From positions 86,898,904 through 86,962,903 of the forward strand of contig NC_030678.2 in the NCBI RefSeq assembly GCF_000004195.4: a stretch of DNA of 64,000 nt. Reading direction: 5' to 3'. Shown one piece after another: positions 11,370 to 21,139 of the stretch (position 1 is the first letter of the stretch; each line of letters starts with the position of its first letter). Origin of the DNA: Xenopus tropicalis. Taxonomy: Eukaryota > Chordata > Amphibia > Anura > Pipidae. A model generated the notes under the pieces. It saw only the letters and a list, made by a program, of their open reading frames with translations. It ran no database searches and was not told the origin of the DNA. The position numbers were made by a program, and so were the translations under genes.

Positions 11370-11614
11370 CAAAACATATCCATGTGTTAGAATGGCCCAG
11401 TCAAAGTCCAGATCTAAATCCAATGGAGAATCTGTGGCAAGATCTGAAAACTGCTGTTCACAAACGCTGTCCATCTAATCTGACTGAGCTGGAGCTGTTT
11501 TGCAAAGAAGAATGGGCAAGAATTTTAGTCTCTAGATGTGCAAAGCTGGTAGAGACATACCCTAAAAGCCTGGCAGCTGTAATTGCAGCAAAAGGTGGTT
11601 CTACAAAGTATTGA
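11370..11614 (+). pseudogene. Tc1 transposase, C-terminal part (third catalytic residue)
   Basis: The frame resumes after the hAT element with 'HVLEWPSQSPDLNPMENLW'. The Glu in 'MENLW' is the third residue of the DDE triad. It continues 'KRCPSNLTELELFCKEEW' and terminates at TGA (11612-11614) after 'AAKGGSTKY', the usual C-terminus of the family. The stop lies a few bases before the right TIR. Confidence 0.9.
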
Positions 11615-11833
11615 CTCAGGGGGCTGAATAATTACGCACACCCCACTTTGCAGTTATTTATTTGTAAAATATGTTTGGAATCATGTATGATTTTCGTTCC
11701 ACTTCTCACGTGTACACCACTTTGTATTGGTCTTTCACGTGGAATTCCAATAAAATTGATTCCTGTTTGTGGCTGTAATGTGACAAAATGTGGAAAAGTT
11801 CAAGGGGGCCGAATACTTTTGCAAGCGACTGTA

Positions 11834-12055
11834 TATATGTTAGTTTACGCTGTCTCTACAAATAAGGGAAAAGGGCACTTTCCCCCTGGAATTTTACATA
11901 CTTCACAGCCTGCTGTCTCAGATCACTGTTTAAATGTCCTGTGCTGCCCTGCTTGTCCTCGCTTCGTCTCAACTAGCTGCTCCTCAAGAAAAAAAATCCA
12001 ATATGGCGTAATCACTGGCCAAAAATCCAAGATGGAGTAATCACTGGCCATTTTC
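11834..12055. other. Non-coding spacer with a short 2x repeat
   Basis: At 11993-12050 the phrase 'AAATCCAA.ATGG.GTAATCACTGGCC' occurs twice in tandem. Otherwise nothing recognised. Confidence 0.55.
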
Positions 12056-12530
12056 AGTGATTTTAACTTGCTTGTCTGGGGTTAAAGGAGCGTACATTGG
12101 CAATTTTTATAGTGGTTTTACTATCAAATCTGTGGTTACTATGCTGATTATCCATTTTCTGTAGTAATTATACAGGGATGTCTGGGGTTAATTTAATAAT
12201 TAGCCATTTTCCATAGTTATACAGGCACGTCTGAGGTTAAAATGCTTGTAATCTATTTTATGTAGTGATTATACTGGCTCATCTGCATTTAATATGCAGA
12301 TTACTGGCACATCCCAGGTTCATATTCTGATTATCCATTTTCTGTAACAATTATACTGGCACATCTTGGGTTAATATGCAGATTGTCCATTTTCTGTAGT
12401 AATTATACTGGCATCTCTGGAGTTAAAATGCTGTTATCTATTTTATTTAGTGATTATCCTGTCTCATCTGGGATTAACATGCTCATTATCCATTTTCTGT
12501 AGTAATTATACTGGCATGTCTGGGGTATGT
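12056..12530. repeat. Tandem array, about 52-bp unit
   Basis: The block 'TTATCCATTTTCTGTAGTAA' and variants recur near 12150, 12203, 12252, 12333, 12385, 12437 and 12488, mostly 51-52 bp apart. Each is followed by 'TTATACTGGCAYRTCT.GGGTTAA'. One unit near 12290 is shortened. Divergence is moderate, so it is an old minisatellite. Confidence 0.85.
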
Positions 12531-13108
12531 TTTGGGGAAATGGGTGCATTATTTAGGGGTATGTTCACAAAGTGCACATGGCCAAAACATTTTGCAGCGC
12601 TGCACAGAAGATTTTCATGAAAACTCTTTACTCAAACAGCCCCCCTCCTCCGTTATACAATTATGTCATTTGTTAAGTGACCTTATGTGCTTTGCCAATA
12701 AATTGATTTCCTACAAACTACCAAGCTATGGTATTCAGCCTTGGTCTAGAAACACAGGTTGTTTTATGTTTGATTAGTTTATATAACCAATATTTAAATT
12801 TTCCTTTTGAACAATTACAGATTAAGAAGTAAATTCATTGAATATGTTGAATGGTTGAAACGTAAATGTAATTGCTATTCTTTCAGTATCTACATAAAAT
12901 ACTATGCTGGCATTCAGATCAAACACAATTTCCCGCATTCATGATGAATTTAACATAATGACAACAGTGATGTTATTGTGCATGTGTGTAAATGTTTCAA
13001 CGTGTAATTGTATAGAAGAAGCAGAGTTCATTGCTTATAACCATTTGATATGATCAGCAATTTTTGCTTCAGTAAATGGAGATAAAGTAATGATTTCAAT
13101 CATTGCAC
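12531..13108. other. AT-rich non-coding stretch
   Basis: No gene or defined repeat recognised. Confidence 0.5.
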
Positions 13109-13176
13109 TTAGGGGCATATTTATCAAAATGTAAGATTAGAGTTTTAATCTCACATTTTTATAAATCTGCCCCTTA
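13109..13176. mobile_element. 62-bp palindromic MITE with TTA target duplication
   Basis: The element at 13112-13173 starts GGGGCATATTTAT and ends ATAAATCTGCCCC, with internal arms TGTAAGATTAGAG / TTTTAATCTCACATTTT. TTA flanks both sides. TIR type and 3-bp TSD link it to the longer palindromic elements at 18.5, 37, 47 and 50.5 kb. A PIF/Harbinger-like origin (TWA target) is inferred. Confidence 0.8.
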
Positions 13177-15470
13177 TTTCATTGCACTTAGTTTCAAATA
13201 AACCCCTTCATGAGTACTTTATATATTTACAAACTATTAATTTTTATTAAATTTAGCATTTTTAGTGGCACTAAAATTAATAGATATGTGTATTTTATTA
13301 AAGGTCTTATTTTAATTTGAAAGCTTTACTAATATGTTTGAATAAAGCTTGTATACAATTTACTATGGGATTACACAGTTATCTCACTTTGCACCTGTGT
13401 TTCTTGGATTTTTCACAAAAACTAAACAGAAATGTAGTTTGGTTTAAAGCACTGTTATTTTTGTGCAGTATGAAGTCACTTTATTGAATGTCTTTTACAT
13501 AGGGCTTGCCTTAAACCGATATCATATCATGCTTTTCTTTTCTGTTCAATCTTGTTTATTTTTAGCATGGTTTAACTTGTGGTGTTGTTTTTTTTCCTTT
13601 TTCATTTCTGTGCCAGTTGGCATATAAGTTTTTAAGATACTGTGTTCTTGCTTGCTTCATGTTAGTTTAACTTTATTATCTTTCGCATCCAGACAGTGAA
13701 TCATTGATCTCTCCCTGACAACCGCTTATCTCTGTGCTGTGCCATAAAACATGGCTGCATGCTCTGTCACAAAACATGACTCAACTGCAGTTTTCCACAA
13801 GGGTAAAACACATTTTAGTTAATATAAAGCCAAAAGAGTAAATTCAAGAAAGTAAAATACCCAAAAGAGTCAGACAACATAAAGAAATAACTGATAATAG
13901 TTGTCCTTTTATTAGTATAATACACATAATCACATAAAGACATGATCGCACCTATGTATCTAGGGAGTATGAAATATATATGAAATTTATATGAAAATAT
14001 ATGAATATGAAAATGTTTGTTATATACACACATACATACAAGTGGCTTATACAGACATACATACAACTGTCTATAATAATGTTATGATATAACCAGATGG
14101 TAATCCTGTGCAAGCTGTAAGAAAGAAAGAAGATATAAAAAAGCATTTCTAGTTGAACAAATGGATAAGGCAACACATTCCACTGTATGTATGCTTTTGA
14201 GTACTCTCTTTTATGCATGTTTGTGCAAAAGGTTCAAGGTTTTGTGCACCATATTTTGTTCTATGTTGTATCAACATAGTAGACATATTAGCTTGGATAA
14301 TATTTTTTAACCACAATTCCATCTGACTTGTTGCTATCCATGCTGAAGCAGCAGGGGTGCAGTCGACATTATTTATAGAATTTCTCATGTCCTTACTACA
14401 ACTTTTGTTTTGATCCCCTGGTCCAACTCAGTTCTGTGTCTCCCCCTTCCAATGATCTTGTCATATTGTTCATGTTCATCAAATAAACCATTAACATATT
14501 TGTAGACCTACAACAGAAACACAAAATGAAAGTTGCCTAATTGCCTGTACATAGACTGGAACACAAAATATATATTTTTGTTGCGGGTCAATTTCTATTA
14601 AAATCACAAATATTTGATCAAGTATGCACCACATGACATTCACATTGACAGCTTTTAGATGGTGTAGTTTTGTCTTTTTTGTTGTAGTTTTGCTCAATAA
14701 ATCACTTTTTTGAGATTTGAGAGAATGAAAAAAATACAAACATTAGTAAATGGGCCCCTATGTGGCATACAACAAGGGCTCCAGTTGTAAAGTCATTAAA
14801 AGCTGGTTTCTCCTCTTCACAATATCCCCTATCTTCTACAGTGTCCAAGCTGCCACTCTACCCCAAAATCTGACTCCTCATGGTGACCCAAACTATCCAT
14901 GCTAGATAACCTACCTAGCTCTCATTCCTAGAACGAGCTAGTTAGACATTGTCTGGTTGTCTGCTGAACTTCCTTATATATACTTTTAGATGGATTTGGC
15001 ACCACCAGCTGGCTGGCCCTGCACATAGCTAACTATTTACATTAATTAAATAATTTCTTTACAAGTTCACTCTGTCTTGTGACATAAGCTTATATGAAAT
15101 CCTTTTGTTGCTTGATGATTTCTGATGACCACTACCCTTAGTTTTTCAATAGCTTCCACTAGCACCCTGAGCATGTGCAGTGTCACTGACTCCAGTGTAC
15201 CACTTTAAAGGCCTGCAAAAATACAGTCATATTAGTGACAAGGCTTTAGTTCTCCTTATAAGCTATATGGTGTTGGGCCTTGGATGTCTTCTTCGACATG
15301 CAATAAGCACAAGGCTACAATAATTTTAGGGCTTTGGACAGTCTTGTAGTCTTGGTACATATATATATATATGTAGACAACAACAAGAAATCCTCTGCAC
15401 TCACCTATTATCAATGTATATAGGACATAAGGCATTCTTTGCATTAAGCTACCAAGATATGCCCTTCCCT
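13177..15470. other. AT-rich non-coding stretch
   Basis: About 2.3 kb. Open frames on the minus strand at 13.8-14.4 kb are low-complexity (Y/I-rich from TATA-type sequence) and not gene-like. A short (AT)n run lies at 15358-15372. Confidence 0.5.
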
Positions 15471-15962
15471 TTAAAGGGGACCTGTCACTCTAAGATAATA
15501 ACAAATTGTTACTCTAAATAATAACAAATTATTTTCTATATTGTTAGTTGAGAAAAAATAAACATCACTTACTCTATATAAATAATATAAATCTTGTTTC
15601 CTACCATCTTGGAATTACTCAATCAAAGCAAGCAGGCAGGCACCATTTTGTGTACACTGTTATGAAGGCAAGCTTTGTATCACGCTAAAATCTGGTTTCT
15701 GTGCCAGAATGGGGGACCAGATGCCCATGCCCATGTACTGGCTACACAATTAGATAATGAGGAAGGAGGGGAAAAGTTAAATGTGCAGTGACATCTAGGT
15801 AGTGCTGAACGGAAAGCTAAAGTTATTGTCTGCAAGCAATATATGATTGACAGTTGGGATTTTTAAATGCCTTTATAATGGGTTTGGATGTGTTAATATA
15901 AAAATGAATTTGGGTTTCATGTTTAATTTGAAAAGGACTTTTATTATACAGGTCCACTTTAA
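15471..15962. mobile_element. T2/Kolobok-type element with TTAA ends
   Basis: The left end TTAAAGGGGACCTGT and the right end ACAGGTCCACTTTAA are inverted copies with one or two mismatches, both carrying TTAA. The 490-bp interior is AT-rich with no coding sequence. TTAA targets are known for Kolobok and piggyBac. The AGGGGAC-type terminus fits the frog T2 family better. Confidence 0.8.
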
Positions 15963-16029
15963 GCAAAACAGGGATTGTTTGTTCATATATTGCAATATAC
16001 TTTGAGCTGGCCAACTACATCAAAGTCAT

Positions 16030-17526
16030 GCCAACCTCTGTCAAAGCTTTAACTCATCTATTCAATCTCTCGCTCTCTACTGGAATCTTTCCCTCCCAAC
16101 TGAAACATGCACTTGCAACCCCTATTCTGAAAAAACTCCCTTGATTCCTCCAATCCTAGTAACCTCCGACCTATCTTTCTGCTCCCATTCATCTCCAAAC
16201 TACTCAAGCTCCTAGTTTACAACCGACTGACGCTATTCCTCTCTGACAATAACCTCTTGGATCCCCTACAATCTGGTTTTAGACAACAACACTCCACTGA
16301 AACTGCTCTAACCCGACTAACAAATGACCTCCTATCTGCTAAAGCCAAAAAACACTACTCGCTACTAATACTTCTCGATCTCTCGGCTGCTTTTGACACT
16401 GTGGATCACCCTCTTCTCCTCTAGACTCTCCACTTTCTTGGCCTTCGTGACACTTCCCTATCCTGGTTTTCATCTTATCTCTCAGATCGATCCTTCAGTG
16501 TCTCTTACAATGGTGAATCGTCTTCTCCCCTGCCTCTTTCTGTCGGGGTTCCTCAAGGCTCTGTCCTGGGCCCCCTACTATTTTCTATTTATACCTCCTC
16601 ACTTGGCAAATTAATCAATTCTTTTGGCTTTCAGTACCCCCTCTATGCTGATGATACTCAGATCTATCTTTCTTCTCCTAATCTCAACCCAGAGCATCTA
16701 ACGCGTGTCTCTTCCTGCCTGTCCGCTATCTCCACTTGGATGTCCCAACGTTACCTTAAATTAAACCTCTCTAAGACTGAATTGGTTCTCTTTCCCCCAT
16801 CCAACGCCCACATTGTTCCCAAGGTATCTTCCCAAGCCTGGTGCCTTGGGGTTATCCTTGATTCCGCCCTGTCCTTCACTCCTCATATTCAGCCACTTAT
16901 CAAATCATGTCACTTTCACTTTTCAAGAAATATTCTTATTCACTCTCTTATAGTATCTCGCCTGGACTACTGTAACTCCCTATTAATTGGCCTTCCCCTC
17001 CAAAGACTGTCCCCTCTCCAGTCCATAATGAATACTGCTGCCAGGCTCATACACCTCTCTCACCGCTCCTCCTCTGCCGTGCCACTCTGCCAATCCCTGC
17101 ACTGGCTTCCCCTACCATCCAGGATAAAATCAAACTAATGACTCTCACATTCAAAGCAGTTCATAACTCTGCCCCACCCTACATCTCTGAACTTATCTCT
17201 AGGTACCATCCAACCCGTTTGTTACGCTCCTCTACTGACCTGCTCCTCAGCTCTTCTCTCATTCCCTCCTCACACACTCGCATTCAAGACTTTGCAAGGG
17301 CTGCCCCCCTTCTCTGGAATTCGCTCCCACAAACTGTCAGACTTTCTGCCAACCTCTCTGCCTTCAAGAGATCTCAAAGAACGCATTTATTTAGAGAAGC
17401 TTACCCTAATCTAGATGAACATAACCTCAATGTGCTGCTAAAAGCAATACCCTGTGCCACACCTCTCGCAACTCTAGTCATGCCCATTCCCACACCTTGT
17501 GTGTCAACCCTTACTCCTTGTAGATT
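16030..17526 (+). pseudogene. L2 LINE ORF2 remnant including the RT catalytic core
   Basis: Across frames the order is: 'ALTHLFNLSLSTGIFPSQLK', '[20 protein letters not shown]', '[14 protein letters not shown]', the first RT Asp motif '[18 protein letters not shown]' (about 16366), '[16 protein letters not shown]' (about 16545), the catalytic '[12 protein letters not shown]' (about 16640), '[16 protein letters not shown]', '[14 protein letters not shown]', '[11 protein letters not shown]' and 'AAPLLWNSLPQTVR'. Damage includes TGA near 16142, TAG near 16423, frame changes in the fingers/palm, and a one-base loss near 17130 that ends the frame at 'SRIKSN'. The APE endonuclease is absent. It is a dead copy of a target-primed retrotransposon polymerase. 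Confidence 0.9.
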
Positions 17527-17664
17527 GTAAGCTCTTTTGGGCAGGGCTCTCTTCACCACTTGTATTGGTTATTGATTGCTTTATATGTTACTCTGTATGT
17601 CCAATGTATGAAACCCACTTATAGTACAGAGCTGCGGAATATGTTGGCGCTTTATAAATGAATG

Positions 17665-17690
17665 TTAATAATAATAATAATAATAATAAA
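17665..17690. repeat. (TAA)n tail of the L2 element
   Basis: About eight TAA trinucleotides directly before the 3' target duplication, so this microsatellite is the LINE's own tail. Confidence 0.9.
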
Positions 17691-17695
17691 GTCAT

Positions 17696-18486
17696 CCCAT
17701 CTGGCCAGTCCTACACTTATGCGATTCATTATGAATTCTACTGCTTCAATATACATTTAACAAAGGGACTATGCTGGGTGTCGATGTGTCAATCTGGCCT
17801 TTTATTTGCTAAATTGATAGTTCATTGACACTTATAAAAGGCAAAGTATGCAACAAATGGCATTTCAGAGATCAGTTCTTTATCCTGATGTTCCGATCAG
17901 TCCAATTCCAAGACTGTGTGTATAGCTGAATTCAGTAAAAATCTACTCATTTTGTGACCTGGAGATATTTTTGAAGCTAAACTCAGAAAACATTCGTTCT
18001 CAGCATGGAAAGTTTGAGGCTTCATATATAGTTTATTAGAAAGATGCATCTTCTTTTCTCCAAGAAAAATTCTATTGCTTCCCTTACTCTAAAAGTTACT
18101 GTTTAGAAATCCAGTCCATAACAGGGAGATATGTAGCACAGTTCAAAGCAATATAATGAATGTATCTGGGCTTATATCTATAGTAATAAGTCAAATCAGA
18201 CATATCTGAGCTTAGTTTTCTAGTATGAAATGCTTTGGGTCACATTTTCCTTACTGCTGCATCATTAGTAATTCCTTCTTGAATCCAAAAAACAATCAGA
18301 TTTTTGCCATAATGTATTGCTCCATGACCTTTGCTGCTGAAGACTAAAGGCTTCAATGATTTCCCCTTAGCTCTCACACCTACCCTTTGCTCCAATCCTT
18401 TAGTTACAGCATGAATATAAATGGCCATATCATACTTCTCATATGTGAGATTTTTAACTTTGAATGCAAAATCTCTGGTACAATAC
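17696..18486. other. Non-coding stretch
   Basis: Ordinary AT-rich sequence with no recognised gene or repeat. Confidence 0.5.
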
Positions 18487-18993
18487 TATGGGGCTGATTT
18501 ACTTACCCACGAACGGGTCGAATGGAGTCCGATTGCGTTTTTTTCGTAATGATCGGTACTTTGCGATTTTTTCGTATGTTTTGCGATTTTTTCCGATTCT
18601 GTACGAATTTTTCGGATCCAATACGATTTTTGCGTAAAAACACGAGTTTTCCTATCCATTACGAAAGTTGCGTAAAAAGTTGCGCATTTTGCGTAGCGTT
18701 AAAACTTACGCGAAAAGTTGCGCATTTTTCGTAGCGTTAAAACTTAACGCTACGAAAAATGCGCAACTTTTCGCGTAAGTTTTAACGCTACGCAAAATGC
18801 GCAACTTTTTACGCAACTTTCGTAATGGATACGAAAAACTCGCGTTTTTACGCAAAATTCGTATTGGATCCGAAAAATTCGTACAGAATCCGAAAAAATC
18901 ACAAAACATACGAAAAAGTCGCAAAATATTCGTTTTCAAGTCGGAACTTTTCCAATTCGGGTCGGATTCGTGGGTTAGTAAATCAGCCCCTAT
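18487..18993. mobile_element. 501-bp near-perfect palindromic MITE
   Basis: The element at 18490-18990 starts GGGGCTGATTTAC and ends GTAAATCAGCCCC, flanked by TAT on each side. The two arms are nearly perfect inverse copies meeting at about 18743 (CGTAGCGTTAA / TTAACGCTACG around a 3-nt loop). Sequence is CpG-rich ('CGAAAAA', 'TACGC') against an AT-rich CpG-poor background. Open frames on both strands are mirror images and not genes. The closest relative is at 47083-47588. Confidence 0.9.
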
Positions 18994-19084
18994 GTATTGT
19001 ATACTTCTGTTACTTTCTACATTTCTTAACAGAAAAACAACAAAATAAACTAGAAAGGGAAGTTTGAGAACAAACTTTATGTAG

Positions 19085-20060
19085 GTTAGAAAAACGTGAA
19101 GTCACTGAATGAAATCTGATCTGTTGTTGGCTCCGCCCAGTTTTTCTAACCTTGGACCACAGTTATATAGTAAAAACCACTGTGCAAAGTTTGGGGACCC
19201 TGGTTTTAATAGTGTCTGAATGGCTGCAATTTAAATTTCAGCAAAAAATGACAAAGAAATTTCACCCAGCACACCCTTACCTCCTCCAACAATTCTTACT
19301 CGGTGCACAGCCCAGAGAGTCGGCACTCCCAGCACAGTCCAGCAAAAAAAAAAGTTGACCGGCACAACGAGTGTAATGGAAGCAGGGTGTAGCCCCTGCG
19401 TCTTTATTTAAATTTCCCCACTGAAAGTCAACGAGTGACATCCGCCCACTTTTTCTAACCTGGAACAGCAGTTACCCAGTGACTAACTCTGCAAAGTTTA
19501 GGGACCCTAGGATTAATAGTTAAAGAACGATAGCAGTTTAAATTTAAACAAAAAAAAAGTTAATAGGTAAATTGTGATTGGCTGTTAGTGGCCCAACCCA
19601 CTTTTCCTATTTTTAAACTGCAGTCCCCCAGTGACCAATCTTTGCAAAGTTTGGGGACTGACAGCATTTTACACCATTGAAAGAAAATTGGTGAAATGTG
19701 TTTGTCCACTTTTTTAAAACCCTAAATATGTAGTCAGCCAGTGACTGACTGTCCAAAGGCAGCATTTTAAATTTAAACCAAAAAATAAATAAATGAAAAA
19801 TAAATAAAAATAAGTCTGATTGGCTGTTGAGGCTCCACCCACTTTTTAAAACCTAAAAATGCAGTCCCGTAGTGACCCTGGTGTTAATACTGTGAGAATG
19901 GCAGCAGGTTGAATTTCGCCATTGAAAATCAATAGGTAAAATCTGATGGTGGCTCCACCCACTTTTCTAAACTTGGAACATAGTCACCCAGTGACAAACT
20001 GTGCAAAGTTTAGGAACCCTGGCATTAAACATGTGAGAATGGCATCAGTTAATGTCTTGT
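19085..20060. repeat. Degenerate tandem array, units about 110-150 bp
   Basis: The phrase 'CCACCCACTTTT.TAAACC' followed by 'CAGTCACCCAGTGAC..ACTGTGCAAAGTTTGGGGACC' recurs near 19132, 19442, 19592, 19704, 19832 and 19951. Units also share 'GAATGGCAGCAGTTTAAATTT'-like and 'TAGGTAAAATCTGATTGGC' parts (mixed matches). Sequence at about 19260-19400 does not fit the unit and may be an insertion. Confidence 0.8.
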
Positions 20061-20530
20061 TCCCATCACTGAAAGAAGTGAATTAACAGGCAGTTTACTC
20101 GCCCTTCAATCACCACACTGTATAAGTTCTGAACTTGTTTAATGATGATGATCAAAAGAAGATAGGTACAAACATTACAATGGTATCAGAATACATTCTG
20201 GGTATGTAAAATACAGATGAAATACAATAGAAGCAAATATAATTATCATAAACTGATATGCATTATCAACGCCGGATTTCAAATCCGACGCCACCCCCCA
20301 TTCGCGCCCCCTCCTCCCCACGCACGAACAAACATCTCTCCCCCACCACCCCACCAGGTCTGCTTATTGACAACTTTCACAACTACTAGGAATCCTTCAT
20401 GCTCAAAAATAGGATAATAAAATCCACAAACTGAGGGGTTTTTGCTGCACCTGTGCTGTAGGTAATAGAGAACAGCCCTAAGGTACAAGACAATCAAAAG
20501 GTGCTGAGTTTCAACACTCAGGAAGAATAT
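20061..20530. other. Non-coding stretch with a C-rich patch
   Basis: 20280-20360 is unusually C-rich ('CGCCACCCCCCATTCGCGCC'). No gene recognised. Confidence 0.5.
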
Positions 20531-20716
20531 ACAGGTATGGGATCCGTTATCCGTAAACCCAATATCCAGAAACCCATTATCCAGAAAGTTCCAAATTAGG
20601 GGAAGGCCATCTCCCATAGTCCTCATTATAGGCAAATAATTATAATTTTTAAAACTCATTTTTATTTTCTCTGTAATAATAAAACAGTACCATGTACTTG
20701 ATCCTAATAAGCTATT
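20531..20716 (+). repeat. Truncated copy of the ACAGGTATGG-ended interspersed repeat
   Basis: Begins ACAGGTATGGGATCCGTTAT, continues with 'TTATCCAGAAA' and 'CTCTGTAATAATAAAACAGT', then breaks off around 'ACTTGATCCTAATAAG'. Relatives sit at 27.3, 37.0, 39.2-40.2 and 49.3-50.2 kb. Inverted ends seen in the fuller copies suggest a non-autonomous DNA element. Confidence 0.8.
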
Positions 20717-21037
20717 ATTCTCTTGTGCCACAATACAATTATAGATATATGAAAACTTATATGACTACTACAGGCCACTAAAACCAGAGGCATATGTTTA
20801 CAATAGCATTAGCAGTAAACTACCATATAGCTCCCCTGTCATTTAATGGTGAAATTTATCATTTATCATCTTTATAGTGGGGCACATCTGGAACCATGCA
20901 TCCGCAACCTCATTCACTTCAATTATTTTGTTATGCTTTCAACACCAAAACAGTAACAATATCATTAAAGTAAATGAATTTGCAAGGGAATTTGTTTGAT
21001 CTACATGCAAGGTGACCTTGCAATCTCAAAAGTGGCA
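20717..21037. other. Non-coding stretch
   Basis: Nothing recognised. Confidence 0.5.
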
Positions 21038-21139
21038 CAGAACTAGATCATATTATGGGTACATATATATCCCAGTCGCTGAAATTGACCTGTACTCAAT
21101 AGTAGGATATATATGTGCCCATAATATGATCTAGTTTCT
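21038..21139. other. Isolated hairpin: 31-bp arms, 32-nt loop
   Basis: Arms 21042-21072 (ACTAGATCATATTATGGG..) and 21105-21135 (..CCCATAATATGATCTAGT) pair at 30 of 31 positions. The single mismatch can form a G-U pair in RNA. A one-base bulge allows a further CAGA/TCTG extension. It has no TIR-type ends or TSD that I can see. It could be a fold-back repeat remnant or a small-RNA precursor; the sequence alone does not decide. Confidence 0.7.

Larger units (their letters stand above)
9207..11833 (+). mobile_element. Tc1/mariner transposon with about 212-bp TIRs, interrupted
   Basis: The element spans 9209-11831 and is flanked by TA (9207-9208 and 11832-11833). The left TIR begins CAGTGGCTTGCAAAAGTATT and the right end is its inverse, ending AATACTTTTGCAAGCGACTG. 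The TIRs (9209-9420 and 11620-11831) differ at about five positions by my count, roughly 97-98% identity, so it is not very old. Inside lie a transposase in two pieces and a foreign hAT element at 10339-11361. Without that guest the element is about 1.6 kb, normal for Tc1-like elements of fish and frogs with extended TIRs. Confidence 0.95.
16022..17695 (+). mobile_element. L2-clade LINE, 5'-truncated, with 8-bp TSD
   Basis: The body spans 16030-17687 and is flanked by AAAGTCAT (16022-16029 and 17688-17695). The 3' UTR holds TGTAAGCTCTTTTGGGCAGG, then 'GCTGCGGAATATGTTGGCGC' and 'TTTATAAATGAATGTTAATAA', ending in a (TAA)n tail. The same 3' UTR design appears in the copy at 7.4-8.4 kb. RT motifs identify the L2 clade. 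Confidence 0.9.

Noticed and set aside
12056..12530. 52-bp direct repeats considered as a CRISPR array
   Set aside because: Units are contiguous and diverged without unique spacers, no cas genes are present, and the setting is a vertebrate genome.
18522..19067. Several 60-80 codon frames on both strands near 18.5-19 kb with 'RKIRIGSEKFVQNPKKSQ'-like sequence
   Set aside because: They are mirror images produced by the two arms of the palindromic MITE and by its CGAAAAA-rich composition.
20279..20731. 150-codon minus-strand open frame
   Set aside because: It spans a C-rich patch and the ACAGGTATGG-ended repeat, whose other copies are not open in this frame. No domain is visible.
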